From: a bacterium
GTDB taxonomy: Bacteria; Auribacterota; UBA3054; JAAYZF01
NCBI GenBank assembly: GCA_012514975.1
Contig: JAAYZF010000272.1
Span: forward strand, 1 to 39,992
Direction of reading: 5' to 3'
DNA: 39,992 nt
The position numbers and the translations under genes were made by a program. This document shows, one piece after another, positions 18,936-29,200 of the stretch. The first letter of the stretch is position 1, and each line of letters begins with the position of its first letter. The notes below the pieces were generated by a model, which saw only the letters and a list, made by a program, of their open reading frames with translations, was not told where the DNA came from and searched no databases.

Positions 18936-21900
18936 ATGAGGACACCATCCCACACCCCACACTCTCAGGGCGCCATGGCGCGTTTGCTGCTGCTGGCGAT
19001 CATACTTTGCGCATCGACCGCGAGCGCTTCGTCAGTACTCATCTCCGAGTTCATGGCGCAGAACAGCACAGGTCTGACGGACGAAGATGGAGATTACTCC
19101 GATTGGGTCGAGATTTACAACGCCGGCACGGCGACCGTGAACATGCTGGGCTGGCGTTTGACGGACGATGCGGGTGACGCGACGAAATGGGTGTTCCCGG
19201 AGACCAATCTCGCGCCGGGCAGGTTCATCATCGTGTTCGCCTCGGACAAGAACCGCAGGATTGCCGGCGCGGAGCTGCATGCGAACTTCAGGTTGAGTGT
19301 CGCCGGCGAATACCTGGGGCTCCTCATGCCTGATGGCGCCGTTTCCTACGAATACGCACCCGTGTTCCCGCCGCAGCAGACGGACATATCGTTCGGCATT
19401 CCCGCCGGCGTCGAGAGCAACACGCTGGTTGCCACAGGCGCCTTCTGCCGCGCATTTGTCCCGCGGGACGATTCGCTTGGCATGAGCTGGACGAGCAACG
19501 CGTTCAATGACGGCGGCTGGCTGTCAGGCACGACGGGCGTCGGCTACAAACGCGGCGGCGGGTTCGAGGGGCTCATCGGGCTTAACATCGAGGGGCCGAT
19601 GTATGCCAGCAATGCGACGTGCTACATCCGCGTGCCGTTCGTCGCGCAGAACGTTGCGCAGATGAGCACACTCACCCTGCAGACGACCTACGAGGAAGGC
19701 TATGTGCCGTACATCAACGGCCGCAAGGGACCCGGCGCGAACAATCCGGACGACCTGGCATGGGACTCCGCGGCGACATCCTACATGGGCGATCCGACAA
19801 CGCTGACGGCTGACCTGAGCAGCCTGATTGGCGCGCTCGTCGAGGGGACAAACGTCCTTGCGCTCCACGGCCTCAACCAGTCGGCCGGCAGCTCCGATTT
19901 CCTCGTTCTGCCGCGCCTTGGCGCCGAGCGCGGCCTGTTCAACGCGGCATCTGAGCCCGCGCTGCTCGCTTCGCCCACGCCCGGCGCGATGAACGGCGGG
20001 GCATTCGTGATGACCACGTCGAAAGCGCGGTTCAGCCACGAGCGCGGCTTCTACGATGCGCCCTTCGCACTCACGCTCAGCAACGATACGCCCGGCGCGA
20101 CCATCCGCTACCGCACCGACTTCTACGAGCCGACCGTGAGCGGCGGCATCCTGTACACCGGCCCCATCTGGATCAGCAAGACGACGTGCATCCGTACCAT
20201 CGCGTACACCAACGGCTACCTGCCCTCCGAGTGCATCACGCGCACCTTCATCTTCGCCGCGCAAGTCGCAACGCAGTCAGCCGACCAGACCGCGGCGGGC
20301 TTCCCGACCGCATGGGTGACGTCCAGCGGCACATCGGTCACGCCTGACTATGGCATGGACCAGCGGATATGTGGCCCGAGCGACAACTACGGCGGCCTGT
20401 ACCGCGGAAGCATCACGAACGACCTGCAGTCGATCCCCGCCATTTCGATCGTCACGACGATGTCCAACCTGTTCGACCGCTATGCCGGCATCTACTCGAA
20501 CCCGGGCGGCATCGGGGACAACTGGGAGCGCCCGTGCTCGTTCGAGTATATCAACGACCCGCGCGACCCTGATGGCATGCAGATCAACTGCGGCCTGCGC
20601 ATTCACGGCGAGGCCAACCGCAGCGTCAACAACCGCAAACATTCGTTCCGCTTCCTCTTCAAAAGCGAGTACGGCGACTCGAAGCTCAGATATCCGCTCT
20701 TCGCGGGCGATCCCGTCGAGGAATACAACACGATCGTCCTCCGCTGCATGTTTGGCGATTCGTGGGTGTCTGCGGACCGCGGTTCCTGCCTGCGCGAACA
20801 GTGGGCGCACGACACGCAGCGCGCGTTCGGCCATCCCGTCGGCTTGCACGGCCGGCTGGTGCACCTGTACGTCAACGGCCTGTACTGGGGCATCCACAAC
20901 GCGGTCGAGCGGCCTGACGACGCCTTCATGGCAGACCACGTCGCCGAGCCGCGCGAGAACTGGGACATTCTCCAGGGGCTGATCACGGCGGCCGAGGTGG
21001 CGCTCGCCGAAGGCAGCCGCGCAGCCTACGACGCCATGATGGCCCTGGTGCCGAAGTCGCCGACGACAACCATCTCCGACGTCGCCTATGCCCAGCTCGA
21101 GCAGTATCTTGACATGCCGCTGTATGCCGAGTACATGCTGCTCCAGTTCTACTCGCAGAACTATGACTGGCCGAACAAGAACTGGCGCGTGGCCTGCCAG
21201 CGCAACCCGGCCAACCCGGCCGGCCCGCCCGTGATCAAGTTCCGGTACAACTTGTGGGACCAGGAGTCCACGCTCGGTTTCTACGCACAGGACCGCACGA
21301 CCATCGGGAACAACACGTCCGAGATGCGCGGTCCGGCGCAGATATACAAGCGCATCCGTGGCCACCGCAAGTTCAAGCGGCTGTTCGGCGACCGCGCGCA
21401 CAAGCACATGTTCAACGGCGGCGCGCTCAGCACCGAGTCCAACATGGCGCGCTGGGTGGCGCTGATGGTGGGCACGTCCAACGCGATCGTCGGCGAGTCG
21501 GCCCGCTGGGGCGACTATCGCTATCCCAGCACTCCGATCACACGCGACTACTTTGCGTCGAGTCCGACGTACTGGTACAGCGAAATGTACAACAAAACGA
21601 ACGAATGGTTCCCGCTGCGCAACGCGTATTTCCTCAACTCGCTTAAGAACGCGGGGCTCTATCCCACGGTCAACGCGCCCTCGTTCAACCAGTTCGGCGG
21701 CCCGATCTCCGGCGGGTTCAATCTTGTCATGACGGCGTCCGCCGGCACCATTTACTATACGACCGACGGGAGCGACCCGGCCAACGAGGACGACACCATC
21801 GGCGCCACCGCCTCAGCCTATTCCGCGCCCGTGCCCCTGACGCAGAACGTCCGCGTCAAGGCGCGCGCACGCAGCGGCGGCCTTTGGAGCGCGCTGACCG

Positions 21901-22484
21901 AGGCCGTCTTCATCGCCGGCAGGCCCGCCCTGCGCGTCACCGAGATGATGTACCATCCGCCCGCGCCGCCCGTTGGCTCGCCCTATCTTGCCGAGGACTT
22001 CGAGTTCATCGAGCTGGCAAACATAGGCGCGGCAGTGCTCCCGGTGCGCACGTTCGCGTTCACGAAGGGCATCCAGTACGACCTCAGCAACTCGCTAGTG
22101 CAGCTTGCCCCGCAGCGCTGCATCGTGGTTGCGAAGAACCCCGCCGCGTTCGCCACGCGGTACGACACGTCGTCGTATGCCGTTGTCGGCGGCTATGCGG
22201 AGTCGCTTAACAACAGCGGTGAACCGATCGCGTTCGATGATGCGCTGTACAGCACCGTGCAGGACTTTGCCTACAGCGACACATGGTATCCCGAGACGGA
22301 CGGCGGGGGCTACTCGCTGACGATCAATGAGGCAGGCGGCGCGGTCGAGCTGTGGAACACGCAGGAGGGCTGGCGCGCGAGCTTCGCAAATCTTGGGACG
22401 CCGGGCTACATCGAGGTGCCCGAGCCGGCGTGCCTGCTGCTTCTGCTGGCTGCCTTCGCGGCCCGTCGTCGCATGGCGGCGTGA
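18936..22484 (+). CDS. Secreted LTD-CotH-LTD protein with PEP-CTERM signal (array copy 1)
   Basis: The protein has 1182 aa. A signal peptide is followed by an LTD domain (about 33-150, ISEFMAQN...DYSDWVEIYN), a beta-sandwich (about 160-340), a chitobiase-like module (361-440) and a CotH-kinase-family domain (about 550-780, from LRIHGEANRS to NLWDQES at about 771). A second chitobiase-like module (913-990, YYTTDGSDP), a second LTD (998-1140) and a PEP-CTERM tail (VPEPACLLLLLAAFAARRR) complete it. CotH of Bacillus spores is an atypical kinase of coat proteins; here the fold is carried by an envelope-targeted protein whose substrate is unknown. There is no Shine-Dalgarno before 18936. The ATG at 18975 (MARLLLLAIILCASTASA) also gives a perfect signal peptide, so the start is uncertain by 13 codons. 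Confidence 0.88.
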   Translation: MRTPSHTPHSQGAMARLLLLAIILCASTASASSVLISEFMAQNSTGLTDEDGDYSDWVEIYNAGTATVNMLGWRLTDDAGDATKWVFPETNLAPGRFIIVFASDKNRRIAGAELHANFRLSVAGEYLGLLMPDGAVSYEYAPVFPPQQTDISFGIPAGVESNTLVATGAFCRAFVPRDDSLGMSWTSNAFNDGGWLSGTTGVGYKRGGGFEGLIGLNIEGPMYASNATCYIRVPFVAQNVAQMSTLTLQTTYEEGYVPYINGRKGPGANNPDDLAWDSAATSYMGDPTTLTADLSSLIGALVEGTNVLALHGLNQSAGSSDFLVLPRLGAERGLFNAASEPALLASPTPGAMNGGAFVMTTSKARFSHERGFYDAPFALTLSNDTPGATIRYRTDFYEPTVSGGILYTGPIWISKTTCIRTIAYTNGYLPSECITRTFIFAAQVATQSADQTAAGFPTAWVTSSGTSVTPDYGMDQRICGPSDNYGGLYRGSITNDLQSIPAISIVTTMSNLFDRYAGIYSNPGGIGDNWERPCSFEYINDPRDPDGMQINCGLRIHGEANRSVNNRKHSFRFLFKSEYGDSKLRYPLFAGDPVEEYNTIVLRCMFGDSWVSADRGSCLREQWAHDTQRAFGHPVGLHGRLVHLYVNGLYWGIHNAVERPDDAFMADHVAEPRENWDILQGLITAAEVALAEGSRAAYDAMMALVPKSPTTTISDVAYAQLEQYLDMPLYAEYMLLQFYSQNYDWPNKNWRVACQRNPANPAGPPVIKFRYNLWDQESTLGFYAQDRTTIGNNTSEMRGPAQIYKRIRGHRKFKRLFGDRAHKHMFNGGALSTESNMARWVALMVGTSNAIVGESARWGDYRYPSTPITRDYFASSPTYWYSEMYNKTNEWFPLRNAYFLNSLKNAGLYPTVNAPSFNQFGGPISGGFNLVMTASAGTIYYTTDGSDPANEDDTIGATASAYSAPVPLTQNVRVKARARSGGLWSALTEAVFIAGRPALRVTEMMYHPPAPPVGSPYLAEDFEFIELANIGAAVLPVRTFAFTKGIQYDLSNSLVQLAPQRCIVVAKNPAAFATRYDTSSYAVVGGYAESLNNSGEPIAFDDALYSTVQDFAYSDTWYPETDGGGYSLTINEAGGAVELWNTQEGWRASFANLGTPGYIEVPEPACLLLLLAAFAARRRMAA

Positions 22485-22613
22485 CAACCGCCTGCTCCGT
22501 GTGTTCCGCGCTGTGGATTCAGCGGCAGGGACGCATCGTGAATGGACCCGCGCGGGAAGTGGGCTGGCCGGCCCACCTCCCGAGCGGCAGCACACTACTG
22601 ACAAAGGAGCCCT

Positions 22614-25600
22614 ATGAAGAACGCCCTCCGCTCCCCCGTGCTTGTGCGGCTCATGATCGCTTTCTGCGTCATTTCAGCGCCATTCACGCATGCCGCATCG
22701 GTCTTCATCTCCGAGTTCATGGCCCAGAACACCTTGTCTCTTCAGGACGAGGATGGCGAGTACTCGGACTGGGTGGAGATCTACAATGCCGGGACGACGA
22801 ACATCAATCTGCCGGGCTGGCGCCTGACGGATGATGCAGGCGACACGGCGAAGTGGGTGTTCCCGGAGACGAATCTTGCGCCGGGCACGTTCATCATCGT
22901 CTTCTGCTCGGACAAGAACCGCAGGATCGGCGGCGCGGAATTGCACGCGAATTTCAAGCTGAGCGCCTCGGGCGAGTACCTGGGCCTGTACCAGGCGGAC
23001 GGCGCGGTGGCGCACGAGTATGCCCCGTCGTTCCCGGCGCAGACGGCTGACATGTCGTTCGGCATCCCCGCCGGCACAGAGAGCAATGCGCTCATCGGCG
23101 CGAACGCGCCATGCCGTGCCCGTGTCCCGACGGACGACTCGCTCGGGATGGCCTGGGCGAGCAACAGCTTCAATGACGGCGGCTGGCAGGCGGGCACGAC
23201 GGGCGTCGGCTTCGAGCGCGGCACGGGCTACGAATCGATGATCGGGCTTGACGTCGGCGCGGCGATGTATGCGAGCAACGCCTCGTGCTACATCCGCGTG
23301 CCCTTCGTCGTGGCGAATGCCGCGCAGATACGGCGCCTGACCCTCCAGACGACGTTCGACGACGGCTACGTGCCGTATCTCAACGGGCGCAAGGGCCCGG
23401 GCGCGAACAATCCGGATGACCTGGTCTGGGATTCACAGGCGACCGGCGTTTCGGCCGAGCCGGAGACCGCGGTCGTCGATGTGAGCGACCTGAGCGGCGC
23501 GCTGGTCGACGGCACGAACGTGCTGGCGTTCCACGGCTTGAACCAGACCAACACGAGCTCCGACTTCCTCGTCCTCCCGCGCCTTGACGGCGTGCGCGAC
23601 CTGTTCAGCCCCGGGACGACGCCCGCGGTGCTCGCCACGCCCACGCCCGGCGCGATGAACGGCAGCGCATTCGTGATGACCACGTCGAAAGCGCGGTTCA
23701 GCCACGAGCGCGGTTTCTACGACGCCCCCTTCGTACTCACGTTGAGCAGCGATACGCCCGGCGCCACCATCCGCTACCGCACCGACTTCTACGAGCCGAC
23801 CGTGAGCGGCGGCATCCTGCACACCGGCCCGATCTGGATCACCAAGACAACGTGCGTCCGCGCCATCGCCTATACCAACGGGTATCTGCCTTCCGAGTGC
23901 ATCACGCGCACGTTCATCTTCCCCGCACAGGTGGTCACCCAGTCCGCCACGCAGACCGCGGCAGGCTTCCCGGGCACCTGGGTGCAGGCGGGCGGCTCCT
24001 CGGTCTCAGCCGATTATGGCATGGACCAGCGGATCGTCGGCCCGAGCGACATCTGCGGCGGCGTGTACCGCGCGAGCATCACGAACGACCTGCGCTCGAT
24101 CCCCTCGATCTCGATCGTCACCACGATCTCCAATCTGTTCGACCGCTATGCAGGCATCTACTCGAATCCGAACGGCATCGGCGACAACTGGGAACGCCCG
24201 TGCTCGTTCGAGTATATCAACGACCCGCGCGACCCGGACGGCATGCAGATCAACTGCGGCCTGCGCATCCACGGCGAGGCGAACCGCAGCATCAACAACC
24301 GGAAACACTCCTTCCGCTTCCTCTTCAAAAGCCAGTACGGCGACTCGAAGCTCAGATACCCGCTCTTCGCAGGCGATCCCGTCGAGGAGTACAATACGAT
24401 CGTCCTTCGTTGCATGTATGGAGATTCGTGCGTGGGTAATCGCGACGGTACCTATCTGCGCGAGCAGTGGGCGCACGACACGCAGCGCGCGTTCGGCCAT
24501 CCCGTCGGCTTGCATGGCCGGCTGGTTCACCTGTACGTCAACGGCCTGTACTGGGGCCTGTACAACGCAGTCGAGCGGCCTGATGACGCCTACATGGCGG
24601 ACCATGTCGCCGAGCCGCGCGAGAACTGGGACATCCTGCAGGGGCTGGTCACGGCGGCCGAAGTCTCGCTGGCCGAGGGCAGCCGCGCGGCGTACGACGC
24701 GATGATGGCCCTCGTGCCGAAGTCGCCGACGACGACGATCTCCGACGTCACCTATGCCCAGCTCGAGCAATATCTTGACATGCCGCTGTATGCCGAGTAC
24801 ATGCTTCTCCAGCTCTACTCGCAGAACTATGACTGGCCGAACAAGAACTGGCGCGTGGCATGCCAGCGCAACCTGGCCGACCCGGCTGGGCCGCCCGTCA
24901 TCAAGTTCCGGTACAACTTGTGGGACCAGGAGTCCACGCTCGGTTTCTATGCGCAGGACCGCACGACGGTGGGGAATGATCTGACCGGCAATAATGGCAG
25001 GATCGGCCCGGCGCAGATATACAAGCGCATCCGGGGCCACCGCAAATTCAAGCGGCTGTTCGGCGACCGTGCGCACAAGCACATGTTCAACGGCGGCGCG
25101 CTTACCGTCGAGTCCAACATGGCGCGCTGGGTCGCGCTGATGGTGGACACGAAGGGAGCTGTCGTGGGCGAGTCGGCCCGGTGGGGCGACCATACGTTTG
25201 TCAGCGCGCCCTACACGCGCGACCGCTTCACGTTCAATCCCTCGACGAACTGGTACCAAGCGATGGGGGGCAGAACGAACTCATGGTTCCCGCTGCGCAA
25301 CGCGTATTTCCTTAACTCGCTCAAGAACGCGGGGCTCTATCCCACCGTCGACGCGCCCTCGTTCAACCAGTTCGGCGGCCCGATTTCAGGAGAATTCAGT
25401 CTTGTCATGACGGCGCCGGCCGGCACCATTTACTATACGACCGACGCGAGCGACCCGGCCAAGGAGGACGACACCGTGGGCGCTACAGCCTCAGCCTATT
25501 CCGCGCCCGTGCCCCTGGCGCAGAATGTCCGCGTCAAGGCGCGCACAAAGAGCGGCAGCCTTTGGAGCGCGCTGACCGAGGCGGTGTTCATCGCCGGCCG

Positions 25601-26228
25601 GCCCAGCCTGCGCGTTACCGAACTGATGTACCATCCGCCCGCGCCGCCCGTCGGCTCGCCTTTCCTTGCCGAGGATTTCGAGTTCATCGAGCTGGCGAAC
25701 ATCGGGACGACGACGCTGCCCGTGCGCACGTTCGCGTTCACCAAAGGCATCCAGTACGATCTCAGCAACTCGCTCGTGCAGCTTGCGCCGCAGCAGTGCC
25801 TGGTGATCGCGAAGAACCCCGCCGCGTTCGTCACGCGGTACGACACGTCGTCGTATGCCGTTGTCGGCGGCTATGCGCAGTCGCTCGACAACAGCGGCGA
25901 GCAGATCGCGTTCGATGATGCGCTGTACAGCACCGTGCAGGACTTTGCCTACATTGACACATGGTATCCCGAGACGGACGGCGGCGGCTACTCGCTGACG
26001 ATCAAGAACGTCTCCGGGCCCGTCGATCTGTGGAATACGCAGGAGGGCTGGCGCGGGAGTTTCCTGCAACTCGGTACGCCCGGTTACATCGAGGTGCCCG
26101 AGCCGGCGTGCCTGCTGTTTCTGCTGGCTGCCTTCGCGGCCCGCCGTCGCATGGCGCCTGGACAGCGTGCGGCTGCAGGCATGCCGCGCATGCGGGGAGG
26201 ATCGGGCGATGACATGCGCCGTGTATGA
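22614..26228 (+). CDS. Secreted LTD-CotH-LTD protein with PEP-CTERM signal (array copy 2)
   Basis: The protein has 1204 aa and is a close paralogue of the preceding gene with the same domain order: signal peptide (about 1-28), LTD, beta-sandwich, chitobiase-like, CotH-like (WDQES near 769), chitobiase-like, LTD, PEP-CTERM. Long stretches are nearly identical at DNA level, for example around 24187-24300 against 20520-20640. The start is supported by AAAGGAG (22603-22609). It is odd in that the chain continues about 22 residues past the RRR cluster of the sorting signal (to GDDMRRV), whereas copy 1 stops at once. The gap to copy 1 is 129 bp, without a promoter I can see, so the two are probably co-transcribed. 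Confidence 0.88.
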   Translation: MKNALRSPVLVRLMIAFCVISAPFTHAASVFISEFMAQNTLSLQDEDGEYSDWVEIYNAGTTNINLPGWRLTDDAGDTAKWVFPETNLAPGTFIIVFCSDKNRRIGGAELHANFKLSASGEYLGLYQADGAVAHEYAPSFPAQTADMSFGIPAGTESNALIGANAPCRARVPTDDSLGMAWASNSFNDGGWQAGTTGVGFERGTGYESMIGLDVGAAMYASNASCYIRVPFVVANAAQIRRLTLQTTFDDGYVPYLNGRKGPGANNPDDLVWDSQATGVSAEPETAVVDVSDLSGALVDGTNVLAFHGLNQTNTSSDFLVLPRLDGVRDLFSPGTTPAVLATPTPGAMNGSAFVMTTSKARFSHERGFYDAPFVLTLSSDTPGATIRYRTDFYEPTVSGGILHTGPIWITKTTCVRAIAYTNGYLPSECITRTFIFPAQVVTQSATQTAAGFPGTWVQAGGSSVSADYGMDQRIVGPSDICGGVYRASITNDLRSIPSISIVTTISNLFDRYAGIYSNPNGIGDNWERPCSFEYINDPRDPDGMQINCGLRIHGEANRSINNRKHSFRFLFKSQYGDSKLRYPLFAGDPVEEYNTIVLRCMYGDSCVGNRDGTYLREQWAHDTQRAFGHPVGLHGRLVHLYVNGLYWGLYNAVERPDDAYMADHVAEPRENWDILQGLVTAAEVSLAEGSRAAYDAMMALVPKSPTTTISDVTYAQLEQYLDMPLYAEYMLLQLYSQNYDWPNKNWRVACQRNLADPAGPPVIKFRYNLWDQESTLGFYAQDRTTVGNDLTGNNGRIGPAQIYKRIRGHRKFKRLFGDRAHKHMFNGGALTVESNMARWVALMVDTKGAVVGESARWGDHTFVSAPYTRDRFTFNPSTNWYQAMGGRTNSWFPLRNAYFLNSLKNAGLYPTVDAPSFNQFGGPISGEFSLVMTAPAGTIYYTTDASDPAKEDDTVGATASAYSAPVPLAQNVRVKARTKSGSLWSALTEAVFIAGRPSLRVTELMYHPPAPPVGSPFLAEDFEFIELANIGTTTLPVRTFAFTKGIQYDLSNSLVQLAPQQCLVIAKNPAAFVTRYDTSSYAVVGGYAQSLDNSGEQIAFDDALYSTVQDFAYIDTWYPETDGGGYSLTIKNVSGPVDLWNTQEGWRGSFLQLGTPGYIEVPEPACLLFLLAAFAARRRMAPGQRAAAGMPRMRGGSGDDMRRV

Positions 26229-26297
26229 ACCAGGCGCTGCGGATGGGCCGGCCGGTCCGTCTCCAGTGTTGTAGTAGAACACCAATCAAGGCACTCC

Positions 26298-29200
26298 GTG
26301 AACGTTACATCTCGCTTTCCCATGCTCACGCCGGCGGTGATCGCCCTTTGCGTTGTCACAGCCCCGCTGGCCTCGGCTGCTTCAATCCTCATCTCCGAGT
26401 TCATGGCGCAGAACGGCAGCACGCTCAAGGACAGCGACGGCGAGCACTCCGACTGGGTCGAGCTCTGCAATGCAGGCACGGCCACGGTGGATCTCGCCGG
26501 CTGGCATCTGACGGATGATGCGCTCGACCTGACGAAATGGACGTTCCCGGCGACGAACATGCCGCCCGGGAGCTACCTGCTCGTGTTTGCCTCGGACAAG
26601 GATCGGGCGAAGGCGGGGGAGGAGCTGCACGCGAACTTCAAGCTGACGGCCTCGGGCGAGTACCTTGGGCTGGTGATGCCTGACGGCGCGACGGTATCCT
26701 TTGCGTACGCGCCGCGGTTCCCCGAGCAGGTCGCCGATCTGTCCTACGGTATCAGCGGCGAGGCTGCGTCCCGGGAGTTCGTGCCTGAGAGCGCCGCATG
26801 CAGGGCGCTTGTGCCGGCCAACGCGGGCCTTGGCACCACCTGGGTCGCGCGCACCGGGTTCAACGACAGCGGCTGGATCACCGGCGACACCGGCGTCGGC
26901 TATGGCGCGAACTACACGAATGTCATCGGCCTCAACATCCAGCCGGCGATGTACAACAGCAACTCGACCTGCTACATCCGCGTGCCGTTCCAGGCGAGCA
27001 ATGTTGCCGCCTTGACGGCCCTGAGCCTTGACCTGCGCTATGACGACGGGTTCGTCGCGCATCTCAACGGCGTGCGCGTCGCGGCCGCATACGCGCCGAC
27101 GACGCCCGCGTGGAACTCGATGTCGACTGGGTCGCACGACGGGTCGCTCTACGAGACGTTCAACATCACCGCGTTCAAGGGCGCGCTCGTCAACGGCGCA
27201 AACGTCCTCGCGTTCCAGGCGCTGAACACGAGGACGAACGGCCCCGACCTGCTCATCCTGCCCCGCCTCCGCGGCGTACAGAGCGGCATTGACACGAACA
27301 ACATCGGGTATTTCCACATCCCGACCCCCGGTCAGCCGAACGGCGCAACGCTTACCAACATCGGCGCAGTCGTCAAGTACGCCGGCCACGCGCCGCTCAT
27401 CCCCGCGGTGAGCGACACGATCGTGGTGACGGCACAGATCACCGCCATTGACGGCGTCGTCGCCGCCGCGGCCCTGCGCTACCGCGTCATGTTCGGCGCC
27501 GAGACCGCCGTGCCCATGTACGACGATGGCGCGCACGGCGACGGCCTGACGAACGACGGCTGCTTCGCCGCCACCATCGCCTCGGGCATCGCCTCGCCCG
27601 GCCAGATGATCCGCTACCGCATCGTCGCGACCAACAGCGCCGGCGTGGGCGCCCGCTGGCCGCTGTTCATGAATCCCACCAACTCGCCCGAGTACCTTGG
27701 CACCGTGGTGCATGACCCGGCCGTCTCGACAAACATCCCGGTCTACCACTGGTTCGTCCAGAATACCGCCGCGGCAGACACGCGCACGGGCGCGCGCTGC
27801 TCGCTCTTCTACGACGGCGAATTCTATGACAATCTGTTCTGCCGCCTCCGCGGTGGCAGCTCGTCCAGCCAGACGAAGAAGCCGCACAAGATCGAGTTCA
27901 ACGACGGGTATGACTTCAGGGCGCTTCCGGGCGAGAAACGCGTGGATGAGATCAACCTGAACGCCGCGTTTGACGACCCAACGTACATGCGCGACTTCCT
28001 TTCATGGGAGACGTTCGAGGAGGCGAAGATGCCGTACTGCTTCTCCTACCATCTGCAGCTCCGGCAGAACGGCGCGTTCCACAGCCTTGCCGTGCTGGTC
28101 GAGCAGGTTGACAAGCACTTCCTCCGCCGCCACGGTTTTGACGACCGCGGCGCGCTCTACAAGGCCGCGGCCAACAGCCTCTTCCTGCGCGAGTCGGCCA
28201 CCTCCTACGAGAAAAAGACGCCCGATGACACCAATTACTCGGACCTGCAGGGCCTGATCAGCATGCTCACGAGCTCGGATGCCGCGGCCAAGCGGCGCTT
28301 CGCCTACGACCAGCTCAATCTCCCCGAGATCATCAACTTCCTCGCGGCGAACGTGCTCCTCCAGGACTGGGACTATGGCAACAAGAACTATTATATGTAC
28401 CGCGACACCTACGGCTCCGGCGAATGGACCATCTTCGGCTGGGACAAGAACCTGACGTTCGGGTACATCTGGGACAACGCCAACGTCGTGGCCAACAACG
28501 ACACGCTCGGCGGCTCGAACGGCAGGGGCATCTCAAGCCCGTACTGGAATTCCTGGAATGCGCTCTACGGCCTGATCTTCAACATCAACACGCCGTACGT
28601 CAACATCCCTGATTTCCTCCCGCTCTATGCCCGCCGCGCCCGCACGCTCATGGACACAATCCTCCAGGCCCCCGGCACGCCTGGCGCGGAACTGAAATTC
28701 GAGAAGCGCATCGAGCAGTTGCGCCAGATGATCAAGCCGCTCGCCGATGCAGACCGGTCAAAGTGGGGCTGGCCGGCTTCGAGCGGCTTCTTCAGGCATC
28801 CCCATTACCTGATCGACGAGGGATGCACGGAGATGACCAACCTCTTTCTCGCGCCCCGCCGCGTCCACCTCTTCGTCACGCACAACGTCGGCAGCGGCAG
28901 CATCATCCCCAATTCGCAGCCCGCGAGCGCCAACCTCCTGTTCGGTACGGTCGAGCCCGTGCCCGCATCGGGCAACCAGGATGAGGAATATATCGAGCTG
29001 CGCAACACGAACACGTACGCAGCGGACATCTCCGGCTGGCGGCTGTCGAACGCCGTGGAGCACACGTTCCAGCCGGGCGTGGTCGTGCCCGCGGGCGGCT
29101 CGCTCTACGTCTCGCCGCGGGTGAGTGCGTTCCGCGCGCGCAGCACCAGCCCGCGCAGCAACGAGTACCGCTTCGTCCAGGGCAACTACAAGGGGCAGTT

